Assembly (NCBI RefSeq): GCF_033110965.1
Contig: NZ_CP137003.1
Span: 1,674,001 to 1,738,000 of the forward strand
Origin: Raineyella sp. LH-20
GTDB lineage: Bacteria > Actinomycetota > Actinomycetes > Propionibacteriales > Propionibacteriaceae
Direction: 5' to 3'
Length of the DNA stretch: 64,000 nucleotides
Shown here: positions 46,507 through 54,480 of the stretch, piece after piece
Position numbering within the stretch: position 1 is the first letter of the stretch
How the letters are laid out: each line of letters starts with the position of its first letter
Notes under the pieces: model-generated
Seen by the model: only the letters and a program-made list of their open reading frames with translations
Database searches by the model: none
What the model was told of the DNA's origin: nothing
Position numbers and translations under genes: made by a program

Positions 46507-47747
46507 CGGCGGGCCTTCCGGGCCTTCCGGGTGGGCGCATCGGTCGGAGACGTCCCCGTTCGGGGCCGCATCCCGCCGGCTGCCCGGGCTGCCCGGGCCG
46601 TCTCCAGGGCCGCGAGGATGCCCTCGGCCGTCTTGGCGATCGTCCGGGTGCGGATCGCGTCCTCGTACCAGGCACGGGTCGTACGTCGCAGTCCGTCGCC
46701 GTCGCGGACCGCCCGGACGATCGCCGCGGCGAGGTCGGTGGGCCCGGCGGAGGGTGCGACGAAGCCGTTGACGCCCTCCTCGATCAGCTCGGTCGACGCG
46801 TTCGTCGGATGGTCGATCACCACCGACGGGGTGCCGTACGACGCTGCTTCGACCACGACCAGCCCGTAGCCCTCGCGGCGCGACGGGTTGACCAGGCAGG
46901 AGGCCTCGGCGAGCAGCCGGTGCAGTTCGGCCTCCTCGACGAACCCGGGGAACTCCACCGCGTCGCTCACCCCGGCGTCCGCCGCGGCCCGGACCACTCG
47001 CTCCCGTTCGGGTCCCTCGCCGGAGATCACCGCATGCAGCCCCGGGAACTCTTCGCGGGCCTCGGCCAGCGCAGCGGGCAGAGCATCGACCTGCTTGTCC
47101 TGGATGTGGCGGCCGACGAAGAGCACCATCGGGTCGCGTCCGATCGGCGTCTCCAGGCGGGGCGTGACGTCACGGACCGCCGAGATCAGTCCGGGGCTGC
47201 GGACCGGCTCCCGCGGCACCCTGTTCGCCCGCAGACCGTCGATGGTGTGTTGCGAGTGCCCCAGGGCCAGCGGGGAGAGCCGCACCGCGAACCGCTGCAG
47301 CGCATCGGCGACCCGGCCGACCACCGGCCCGGAGTACTCCAGCCACTGCGTACGTGTCCACACCTCGAGCCAGTCGACCGCCAGCACCGTACGTGACCCG
47401 AGCAGCGCGGCCCGGGCGGCGAAGACGTTGAGCACCGGGGTGGCCGACACGATCACTGCGTCGTACGTCGCGCGGTGGCGCACCAGATGGCGGAACACGT
47501 CGACGGCGAACCGCAGGGCGGTGATCGGCAGGCGGACCCCGTCGGCGTCGTAGAGCTCGTAGCCCGGTGCGATCGCCCGGGCCCGGACACCGCCGAGGTC
47601 GGGATCGGGGCCGTCCCATTGTCGGCGGGTCAGGTAGTCGACCTCATGTCCGGCCTTCACGAACTCCTCCGCGAACTGGCGGTACTGCTTCTCCCCGCCA
47701 CCGGTGGTGAAGGGGTAGAGGCAGTCGAAGACGACGGCGATGCGCAT
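46503..47747 (-). CDS. GT4-family glycosyltransferase
   Basis: A 414-residue GT-B enzyme from the ATG at 47747 (MRIAVVFDCLYPFTTGGGEK, with GAGGTC upstream). The C-terminal domain shows MVLFVGRHIQDKQVDALPAA and VNPSRREGYGLVVVEAASYG with the EX7E glutamates. A basic tail, APTRKARKARR, ends the protein. It is coupled to the following glycosyltransferase and probably works on the same saccharide. Confidence 0.92.
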   Translation of the reverse strand: MRIAVVFDCLYPFTTGGGEKQYRQFAEEFVKAGHEVDYLTRRQWDGPDPDLGGVRARAIAPGYELYDADGVRLPITALRFAVDVFRHLVRHRATYDAVIVSATPVLNVFAARAALLGSRTVLAVDWLEVWTRTQWLEYSGPVVGRVADALQRFAVRLSPLALGHSQHTIDGLRANRVPREPVRSPGLISAVRDVTPRLETPIGRDPMVLFVGRHIQDKQVDALPAALAEAREEFPGLHAVISGEGPERERVVRAAADAGVSDAVEFPGFVEEAELHRLLAEASCLVNPSRREGYGLVVVEAASYGTPSVVIDHPTNASTELIEEGVNGFVAPSAGPTDLAAAIVRAVRDGDGLRRTTRAWYEDAIRTRTIAKTAEGILAALETARAARAAGGMRPRTGTSPTDAPTRKARKARR

Positions 47748-47891
47748 CGGGACCTCACACTCGGGGACGTGTCGACCGGGCCGGCGACGGGACACTGCCA
47801 GGTGGCGCGCCATCGGACCCGGCCAGCTTAGCGAGGGTCCGCGGGCCGGTGTCGCACCTCCGCCTGGGTCGGGGGAAGGCGATGAGCGCCG

Positions 47892-47897
47892 TAGACT
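47892..47897 (+). promoter_or_regulatory. -10 box of a leaderless mRNA (GT2 gene)
   Basis: TAGACT is followed by eight bases and the ATG at 47906. Confidence 0.4.
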
Positions 47898-47905
47898 CCG
47901 ACATC

Positions 47906-48883
47906 ATGAGTTCTCGCACGCCCGTGGACGATCTCGGCCGGCTGGCCTTCGTCATCACCACCCTCGGGCGCATCGCCCCGCTGGGGCGCCTGCTGGACGG
48001 TCTGGTGCCGCAGCTGACCGCCGGCGACCAGGTCGTCATCGTCGCGCAGGACCACGTCGACGAGGTACGTCGGCTGGTGGCCGATCGACAGCCGGTGGCC
48101 GATCGACAGTCCGGCGGGGACTCCGTCGCGGGCGACCCGACGTCCACCGAGGGACGACCGGCTGACGCAGCACCGCGGATCGTGGTGGTCACCTCCGGCC
48201 GTGGCGCCGCTCGTGGGCGCAACGTCGGGGTGGAGCACGTGGTGGGCGATCCGGTGCTGCAGTTCCCCAACGACACGAGTGAGGCGCCCGAGGGCTTCGC
48301 CGCCGCGCTCCGTGGCCTGGCGCCACACCTGGGCGTCGGGGCGATCACCTTCCGCGACGAGCACGGCCCGAAGTTCGTCCTGCCGGCCCCGGGCACGCCG
48401 CTCGATCGGTGGAACGTCTGGAGCGTGATGGAGGTCGGCGTCCTCGTCCGGCGGTCGGTGTTCCTGGCGGCCGGTGGGTTCGACCCGGAGATCGGCAGCG
48501 GTGCGGCCACCCCGTGGCAGGCCGGCGAGGTCACCGACTTCCTGCTGCGGGCGATGGACCGCGGCCTGACCGGTGACTTCGTCTGGGCACCGTCGGACGT
48601 CGCGATCGCCGGCGTCGGGGAGGCGACCGGGCTCAGCCCCGCAGAACACCGCCGGAAGGTCCGTGCCTACAGCCGCGGCACCTCGCGCGTCCTCGGCCGC
48701 TGGTCCTATCCGCTGTGGTGGCGACTGGCGTTCGTCGCCGCGGGCCTGGTGATCGGCGTACGCCACGACGCCACCCACCGGCCGGTGGATGGCTGGTGGG
48801 CTTTCGTCGGCCGGCTCGAGGGTCTCCTCGGCCGGGTGCTGGGGCCGCGTGACGGGCGTGCGATGACCGCGGTGCGCCGATGA
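47906..48883 (+). CDS. GT2-like glycosyltransferase
   Basis: About 325 residues of a GT-A fold: LAFVITTLGRIAPLGRLLDG, QVVIVAQDHVDEVRRLVADR, RGAARGRNVGVEHV, and PVLQFPNDTSEAPEGF, where the usual DxD is replaced by an ND motif. A later hydrophobic stretch (WWRLAFVAAGLVIGV) may touch the membrane. The start is ambiguous: the ATG at 47906 lies eight bases after TAGACT, suggesting a leaderless mRNA, while 47882 has a purine-rich stretch upstream. The flippase gene overlaps its end by four bases. Confidence 0.82.
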   Translation: MSSRTPVDDLGRLAFVITTLGRIAPLGRLLDGLVPQLTAGDQVVIVAQDHVDEVRRLVADRQPVADRQSGGDSVAGDPTSTEGRPADAAPRIVVVTSGRGAARGRNVGVEHVVGDPVLQFPNDTSEAPEGFAAALRGLAPHLGVGAITFRDEHGPKFVLPAPGTPLDRWNVWSVMEVGVLVRRSVFLAAGGFDPEIGSGAATPWQAGEVTDFLLRAMDRGLTGDFVWAPSDVAIAGVGEATGLSPAEHRRKVRAYSRGTSRVLGRWSYPLWWRLAFVAAGLVIGVRHDATHRPVDGWWAFVGRLEGLLGRVLGPRDGRAMTAVRR

Positions 48884-50034
48884 TCGGGGCGATCAATCTG
48901 GGAGCGATCAACGTACGTTCCGCGCTGCGCAGCGCCGGCTCGATGGTCGGCGGAGCGGCGCTGGCGGTCATCCCCGCCACCACGCTGTCGATCGTGTCGC
49001 GGGTGTACGACACCCAGGCCCAGGGGATCATCTCGACGTTCGTGATGATCGGCACCTTCCTCGGCCAGTTGTCCTTCGCCATCATCGTCGAATCCCGACT
49101 GAGCACCCCCGGCACGGCGCGCCGGGTGATCTTCCCTCGCTGGTTCGTCGTGCTCGGGGTGGTCGCCTCGGTGGCCCTGATGGCCGGGTCGCTGCATCCG
49201 GCGCTGGTCTGCGTCAGCATCCCGATCGTGCTGTCCGCTCTGGAGGTCGGGCGCGGCGTCTCGGTCGCGGAACGTCGCGACAGCCAGGAGATCATCAGTT
49301 CCTTCGCGGTCGGCCTCGGCGCGCTGGCGGGTCTGGCGCTGGCGTACACCGGCTTCGCCGCGTTCGGGTTCATCCCGGTCGGCGCGGCCATCGGGTTCGC
49401 CACCCTGGTCCGAGCCCGGCGGATGGATCACGAGGTGAGCCCCGCCGACCCGTCGATCCGCAACTGGGTGCTGCTGGACACCGCCATCACCGGGGTGTCC
49501 TATCCGGTGATCAACGCGATGCTGCTGGGCCTGATCGGGCCGACCCAGGCGGTGCTCTTCACCGCGGTGTCGACCGTCACCGGCCTGCTGGCCATCCCCC
49601 TCACCTTCATGCGGCTGCGGCTGCTGAAGGAACACTCTCCGCTGGACATCGCGCTGGCTGCCATCGCGCTGGTGGGGGCGGTCGCGGTGCTGATCGTGCT
49701 CGACGTCACCGGACTGCTCGGCTTCCTCTTCGGCGAGGCGTGGCGGAACACGCCGATGCTGCTGCCGCTGCTCGCGGCGAGCGCGTGGCGAGCGGCATCC
49801 CTGCCCACCACGATCACGTTCACCGCGCTGCGGCGGGCCGGCCGGGCCCGGCTGATGACCGGGCTGCGGGCGGTGGCGGCCGTGCTGACCTTCGGCCTGG
49901 CGATGGCGGGCGTGCTCAGCCAGCAGCTGACCCTGGTCTTCGTCGGGCTGCTGGCCGCCGAGCTCGGCTCGGCGGTGCTGTTCGAGTTCGCGCACCGGCG
50001 GGTGGTCGGTCGCTCGTCGTTCCGTACGGCGTGA
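48880..50034 (+). CDS. Wzx-like polysaccharide flippase
   Basis: A 384-residue membrane protein with about ten to twelve hydrophobic segments and few charged residues between them. It opens with INVRSALRSAGSMVGGAALA and AVIPATTLSIVSRVYDTQAQG, the usual start of oligosaccharide flippases of the MOP superfamily. Such proteins move lipid-linked repeat units across the membrane. Its start overlaps the GT2 stop, which supports a shared role. Confidence 0.8.
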   Translation: MIGAINLGAINVRSALRSAGSMVGGAALAVIPATTLSIVSRVYDTQAQGIISTFVMIGTFLGQLSFAIIVESRLSTPGTARRVIFPRWFVVLGVVASVALMAGSLHPALVCVSIPIVLSALEVGRGVSVAERRDSQEIISSFAVGLGALAGLALAYTGFAAFGFIPVGAAIGFATLVRARRMDHEVSPADPSIRNWVLLDTAITGVSYPVINAMLLGLIGPTQAVLFTAVSTVTGLLAIPLTFMRLRLLKEHSPLDIALAAIALVGAVAVLIVLDVTGLLGFLFGEAWRNTPMLLPLLAASAWRAASLPTTITFTALRRAGRARLMTGLRAVAAVLTFGLAMAGVLSQQLTLVFVGLLAAELGSAVLFEFAHRRVVGRSSFRTA

Positions 50035-50187
50035 GCGCCGGCATGGTGCCGGCGCTGGCCGCGGACTGCCGGGCCGCGGCCGGCGCTCTGGACTGTCGGT
50101 CTGGGGTCGTCGCTCCGGACGGTCGGTCTGGGGTCGTCGGCCCGGACTGTTGGCCTGTGGCCGTCGGCCCGGACGGTCGGGCTGCAG

Positions 50188-50210
50188 GGTCATAGGACTG
50201 GGCTATGGAA
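50188..50210. promoter_or_regulatory. Third copy of the CATAGG palindrome, upstream of a promoter
   Basis: GGTCATAGG-ACTGG-GCTATGGAA keeps TCATAGG and CTATGGAA with the five-base spacer. It ends 15 bases before the TAGGAT -10 box at 50226, so it covers the -35 region of the next gene. Confidence 0.6.
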
Positions 50211-50225
50211 GTTCGGCGGCAACCA

Positions 50226-50231
50226 TAGGAT
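50226..50231 (+). promoter_or_regulatory. -10 box of a leaderless mRNA (DUF6541-like gene 1)
   Basis: TAGGAT is followed by seven bases and the GTG at 50239. Confidence 0.55.
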
Positions 50232-50238
50232 GACTTCC

Positions 50239-52221
50239 GTGCTCGCCCCCGACTGGACCTGGTTCACGGCGGTCCCCGTCGTCCTCGCGATCGTCGCGCT
50301 GCTGTGGGTCCCGGGCAGCGCACTGGCCCTCGGACTGGGTGCCGGACGGTGGCCCTCGCTCGCCCTCGCGCCGCTGATGACGACCGGCCTGGTATCGGTG
50401 GGCGCGATCCTCACCGCCCTGGCCGGGGTCCGGTGGGGGCTCGGTGCGGTGCTGCTCTGGCTGGTCGGCGTCCCCGTGGTGGTCTGCGGCGTACGTTTCG
50501 TGCTGGTCCGGGTCGGGCGGAGACCCTGGCGGTTCGACGCGCCGGCCGTCCGGTGGTGGGAGGCGGCGGTCGGCCTGGCCGTCGCCGTCGTCGTCGCCGC
50601 GTACGTGTTCCAGGCGGGCACCGTACGCCCCGGCAACATCCCGCAGCAGTCCGACCAGATCTACCACCTGGGCCTGGTGCGGTGGATGCTCGACACCGGC
50701 GACCTCTCCTCGCTCACCGCCGACGGGTTCAACTATCCGGACGCGCCGCGGTTCTACCCGGCGGCGTTCCACGATGTCGCAGCGACGGTCGTGCTGCTCA
50801 CCGGTGCGCCGATCGTGGTGGTGGAGAACAGCCTGCTGCTGGTCTCCTGCGGTCTGGTCTTCCCGCTCGGCATGATGCTGCTGCTCAACACGCTGGTCGC
50901 GGCCGACCGCAGACTGGTGGTGCTGACCGGCGTGCTGGCGCTCGCCTTCACCGGCTCCCCGTGGAAGGTGATGGTCTGGGGCGCGGTGTGGGCGCAGGCG
51001 TACGGTTCGGTCTTCATCCCTGGCCTGCTCGCGGTGTACGGCTGGGGCCTGCGGCAGGTCTTCGTCGGCAGGAACTGGGGCAGTGCGGCGCTGCTGTTCG
51101 CGGTCGCTGTGCCGGGGATCAGCCTCGCCCACACCAGCGCCACCTTCGGCGCCGCGGCCGGCGGGCTGGTGTTGTCGGTGGCCGTCGCCCTGCAGCACGC
51201 GTTGCGTGAGCCCCGGAGCGTACGCCGCTGGTTGCCGTTCGCCGGGGCCGTGGCACTGGCCGTGGTCGGGCCGTTGGCGGCCACGCGCCTGGCCCCGGGC
51301 GGCCTCGCCCAGCAGGGGGCGAAGGACTTCTCGCCGACGAAGACCCTGCTCGGCGTGGTGACGTTCTGGGGTGAGCCACAGACCCCGGCCCGGCTCGCCG
51401 GCATAGGGCTGTTCCTTCTCTTCCTGGTCGGCGTCGTCGCGTGTCTGCGCCGTGGGAAGGACTGGTGGCTGGCGGCGACCGGGCTGGTGTTCGTCGTGCT
51501 CGGCAGTGCTCTCGACGCCGTCGGCACCGGTGCGGTCTGGCCCTGGACATGGCCCTGGTACAACTGGGCCTTCCGGGTGCAGGGGGTGACCGACATCTAC
51601 GCCCTGGCCCTGGTGGTGGTCGGTGCCGGAGCGGTGCTTGCCCGCACCCGTCGGTTGGGTGGCGCGAGTCGGGCGGGAGGCGAGGACGGCACTCGGCGGC
51701 TGCGCCCTGGCGCCGTCATCGCGTCCGGCCTCGTGCTGGCCGCGGTGCTCGCCATCGTCGCCGTGCAGGCCCGGGCGGCGGCGCGCCTGATCAGCCCGTT
51801 CTACCGTCGCGCCGGTGCGGCGGCGTGGATCACGCCCGAGAAGGCCCGGGCGTTGGTCACGCTGTCGGCGCAGATGCCGCCCGACGCCGTCGTCGCGGCC
51901 AACCCGTGGCGTGGCGGCCAGTTCCTCTACCTGCTCGGACCGCAGCGGACCGTCATCCGGACCGAGAAGGTGTACGGCTCCGACGTCTCGCAGATCTCCG
52001 ACGGGCTCAAGCGGGTGACCACGGATCCCGCGGTCTGTGCCGCGGTGAAGCGGCAGGGCGTCGGCTACGTGATCACCGGCGGCACGATGACGACCGGCAA
52101 CGAGCAGTGGTACGCCAAGTACGCGGCGATCGACGAGGTCGGTGAACAGGGCGGCTTCCGGGTGGTCGCGCGGGCCGACCCGTACACGCTGTGGGCGGTG
52201 CCGGACTGCCGGGTCCGATGA
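50239..52221 (+). CDS. DUF6541-like large membrane protein 1
   Basis: About 660 residues with some 13 hydrophobic segments. The opening VLAPDWTW is shared with the paralogue at 52384. A periplasmic-type loop has GNIPQQSDQIYHLGLVRWML and the conserved segment FNYPDAPRFYPAAFHDVAA, resembling the donor- and acceptor-binding loops of GT-C proteins. The soluble C-terminus includes PPDAVVAANPWRGGQFLYLL and VGYVITGG. These proteins occur in polysaccharide loci and may be GT-C-type transferases; activity is unproven. GTG at 50239 is chosen over ATG at 50230 because it lies seven bases after TAGGAT, as in the paralogue. Confidence 0.78.
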   Translation: MLAPDWTWFTAVPVVLAIVALLWVPGSALALGLGAGRWPSLALAPLMTTGLVSVGAILTALAGVRWGLGAVLLWLVGVPVVVCGVRFVLVRVGRRPWRFDAPAVRWWEAAVGLAVAVVVAAYVFQAGTVRPGNIPQQSDQIYHLGLVRWMLDTGDLSSLTADGFNYPDAPRFYPAAFHDVAATVVLLTGAPIVVVENSLLLVSCGLVFPLGMMLLLNTLVAADRRLVVLTGVLALAFTGSPWKVMVWGAVWAQAYGSVFIPGLLAVYGWGLRQVFVGRNWGSAALLFAVAVPGISLAHTSATFGAAAGGLVLSVAVALQHALREPRSVRRWLPFAGAVALAVVGPLAATRLAPGGLAQQGAKDFSPTKTLLGVVTFWGEPQTPARLAGIGLFLLFLVGVVACLRRGKDWWLAATGLVFVVLGSALDAVGTGAVWPWTWPWYNWAFRVQGVTDIYALALVVVGAGAVLARTRRLGGASRAGGEDGTRRLRPGAVIASGLVLAAVLAIVAVQARAAARLISPFYRRAGAAAWITPEKARALVTLSAQMPPDAVVAANPWRGGQFLYLLGPQRTVIRTEKVYGSDVSQISDGLKRVTTDPAVCAAVKRQGVGYVITGGTMTTGNEQWYAKYAAIDEVGEQGGFRVVARADPYTLWAVPDCRVR

Positions 52222-52338
52222 GCTCGGTGGGCTCGGTGGGTCTGGTGGGCTCGGTGGGCTCGGTGGGCTCGGTGGGTCCGGTGGGCTCGGTGGGTCCGGT
52301 GGGTCCGGTGGGTCCGGTGGGCTCGGTGGGTCCGGAGG
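52222..52338. repeat. Minisatellite, thirteen 9-bp units
   Basis: Thirteen tandem units of GCTCGGTGG or GTCCGGTGG start right after the stop codon of the preceding gene and end 46 bases before the next start. The two unit types alternate irregularly. Confidence 0.95.
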
Positions 52339-52370
52339 GCTCGCCGCCGCGACGGCCGCGGCCCTGACGT

Positions 52371-52376
52371 TAGGAT
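52371..52376 (+). promoter_or_regulatory. -10 box of a leaderless mRNA (DUF6541-like gene 2)
   Basis: TAGGAT is followed by seven bases and the GTG at 52384, exactly as at the paralogue. Confidence 0.55.
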
Positions 52377-52383
52377 GGTCGGC

Positions 52384-54345
52384 GTGCTTGCCCCGGAGTG
52401 GACCTGGTGGGACGCGTCTCCTGTGATCCTGGTGGCCGTCGCGCTGCTGTGGCTGCCGGGGGCCGCGCTCGCCTCCGGACTGGGGGCTGGGCGGTGGCCG
52501 ACCGTGGCGATCGCCCCGGTGCTCACCGGTTCCCTGGTGACGGTCGGCGGGGTCCTCTTCGGCTGGGCGGGGGTCGCCTGGCGACCGGCCTCCTTCCTGA
52601 TCTGGCTGGTGGGGGTGCCGGCCGTCGTGTGGGGCGTACGTCTCCTGGTGACTGCGCTCCGGCGTGGATCGCGACGGCGGATCGGTGGTCTGGGTGTTGC
52701 TGACCCCCCGGTGTGGGCGGTGGTGGCCGGCCTTGTCACCGCGGCGTTCATCGGGACCTGCGTGATCGCGTTGTCGGCCGGAGCGCCGGGCAATGTTCCG
52801 CAGGGCAACGACACGATCTACCATCTGGCGCTCCTGCGCTCCTTCGTGGACAGCGGGAACATCTCCAGCCCGACGGCCGACGCGGTCAACAATCCGACCG
52901 CCCCGGCCTTCTATCCGGCTTTGCTGCACGGACTCGCGGCCTCGGTGATGATGCTCACCCACGCTCCTGGACCGATCGCCCTCCACGCGGTGCTGGTGGC
53001 GGCGACCGCTCTGGTGTGGCCCGTCGGGCTGATGTTCCTGGTCCACGCGGTGCTGGGGGCGGACCGTCGGCTGGTCTATCTCACCGGTGCGCTTTCCTGG
53101 GTGTTCTCGAGCTTCCCCGCCGGCTTGCTGGGCTACGGTCCGGTGTGGCCGACGGTGCTGGGGTATGCGTACGTTCCGGCGGTGGTGGCCATCTTCGCGA
53201 TCGGCCTGCGCCAGGTGATGAGCCGCAGCACCGCCGTGGTCGCCGTAGTGCTGCTGGCGCTGATGGTGCCCGGCCTCGTCGTGGCGCACGTCAGCGCCTT
53301 CTTTGTGGCGGCGATCGGTGCACTGCTGCTCACCCTGGCCGCGACCTGGCGTCATGCCCGGGTCGTCACGGGTGCGGCACGGCGCGGGCACCCGGTCTCT
53401 GCGATCCGCCGGTGGCTGCCCTTCGGCATGGTCGTCCTCGGGGCGGTGGCGGCGTTCGCCGTGCTGACGGTGGTCGCACCGTCGGGGATGGTGGAGACGG
53501 CCTACGGGCGGACGACCCTGTCCCAGGGCTTGGTCGCGGCGGTGACCCTGTGGGGTCCGCCGCGATCGCGCCTGACGCTCGCCGGCACGGTCCTGCTGGT
53601 GGTCACCGTCCTCGGCGCCGTCACGATGATCCGTCGGAAGGTCGGCGGGTGGCTGGCGGTGGGCTGGGTCGGCTTGGCCCTGCTCGGCTTCCTCGCCCAC
53701 GTCCAACCGGCCGGCCGCTTCTGGCCGCTCACCTGGCCCTGGTACAACGTGCCGGCCCGGATCCAGGGGACCGCTGCCGTGTTCGGCGTGCCGCTGGTGG
53801 CGTACGGGATGTCGGCCCTCCTCGCCGGTGCGGCCAGGGTGCGTGTGACGCGAATGCGACGCGTCGGCGTGGTGGTCGTGCAGGTCGTGCTCGCACTGCT
53901 GGTCGCCGTCCAGGCCGTCAACGGCGTACGGATGCTGCAGCCCTACTACGTGCCGCGCGCGAACAACGTCTGGATCACCGCCGAGGAGGCCGACGATCTG
54001 CGGCAGTTCTCCGCGATGTTGCCCGATGACGCCGTCGTTGCTGCGGATCCGTTCACCGGGGCCGCGTTCCTCGCCGTCGTCGGCCCGGAACGGACCTTCA
54101 TCCCGACGGAGAAGGCGTACAGCCCGGACATGACGCTGGTCTCAGAAGGCCTCACGCGGGTGCGGGTCGACCCGACGGTCTGTCAGGCCGTCCAGCGCAA
54201 CCGGATCGACTACGCGATCACCGGCGGTCGGCGGACCCTCGAGGCGTACGGCGGCATCGATCGGGTCGGTCCCGCCGACGGATTCGTGCAGGTCGCCCAG
54301 GCCGGCCCCTACACCTTGTGGAGGGTGCCCGCCTGCACGGCGTGA
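52384..54345 (+). CDS. DUF6541-like large membrane protein 2
   Basis: About 653 residues, a paralogue of the preceding gene with the same layout: VLAPEWTW opening, GNVPQGNDTIYHLALLRSFV, NNPTAPAFYPALLHGLAA, a conserved FWPLTWPWYNVPARIQG block before the last membrane segments, and a soluble end with PDDAVVAADPFTGAAFLAVV and YAITGG. Two divergent copies side by side suggest different substrates. A bidirectional terminator follows. Confidence 0.78.
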   Translation: MLAPEWTWWDASPVILVAVALLWLPGAALASGLGAGRWPTVAIAPVLTGSLVTVGGVLFGWAGVAWRPASFLIWLVGVPAVVWGVRLLVTALRRGSRRRIGGLGVADPPVWAVVAGLVTAAFIGTCVIALSAGAPGNVPQGNDTIYHLALLRSFVDSGNISSPTADAVNNPTAPAFYPALLHGLAASVMMLTHAPGPIALHAVLVAATALVWPVGLMFLVHAVLGADRRLVYLTGALSWVFSSFPAGLLGYGPVWPTVLGYAYVPAVVAIFAIGLRQVMSRSTAVVAVVLLALMVPGLVVAHVSAFFVAAIGALLLTLAATWRHARVVTGAARRGHPVSAIRRWLPFGMVVLGAVAAFAVLTVVAPSGMVETAYGRTTLSQGLVAAVTLWGPPRSRLTLAGTVLLVVTVLGAVTMIRRKVGGWLAVGWVGLALLGFLAHVQPAGRFWPLTWPWYNVPARIQGTAAVFGVPLVAYGMSALLAGAARVRVTRMRRVGVVVVQVVLALLVAVQAVNGVRMLQPYYVPRANNVWITAEEADDLRQFSAMLPDDAVVAADPFTGAAFLAVVGPERTFIPTEKAYSPDMTLVSEGLTRVRVDPTVCQAVQRNRIDYAITGGRRTLEAYGGIDRVGPADGFVQVAQAGPYTLWRVPACTA

Positions 54346-54395
54346 TGGCGGTGTCGCGAGTCCGCGGTGTCGCGCCGCCGGCGGCGGTGAAACAC

Positions 54396-54439
54396 CACGT
54401 GGCTCCTGCCGCCTCGCAGGAGGCGGCAGGAGCCACGTG
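54396..54439. terminator. Bidirectional terminator hairpin
   Basis: A perfect 20-base-pair stem (54396-54415 with 54420-54439) around GCAG separates two convergent genes. Confidence 0.85.
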
Positions 54440-54480
54440 AAGGGTGCCAGATGCCGGAGGCACTCAGATCGTGGAGATCC

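Noticed and set aside
52222-52338. The 9-bp units as a second CRISPR array
   Set aside because: There are no spacers; it is a simple minisatellite.
50203-53706. A minus-strand frame of 1167 codons opposite the DUF6541-like genes
   Set aside because: The composition is Arg/His/Pro/Asp-rich repeat, it runs through the minisatellite and opposes two convincing membrane proteins.
54396-54439. The 20-bp hairpin as a regulatory RNA
   Set aside because: It lies between convergent stop codons and is explained as a terminator.
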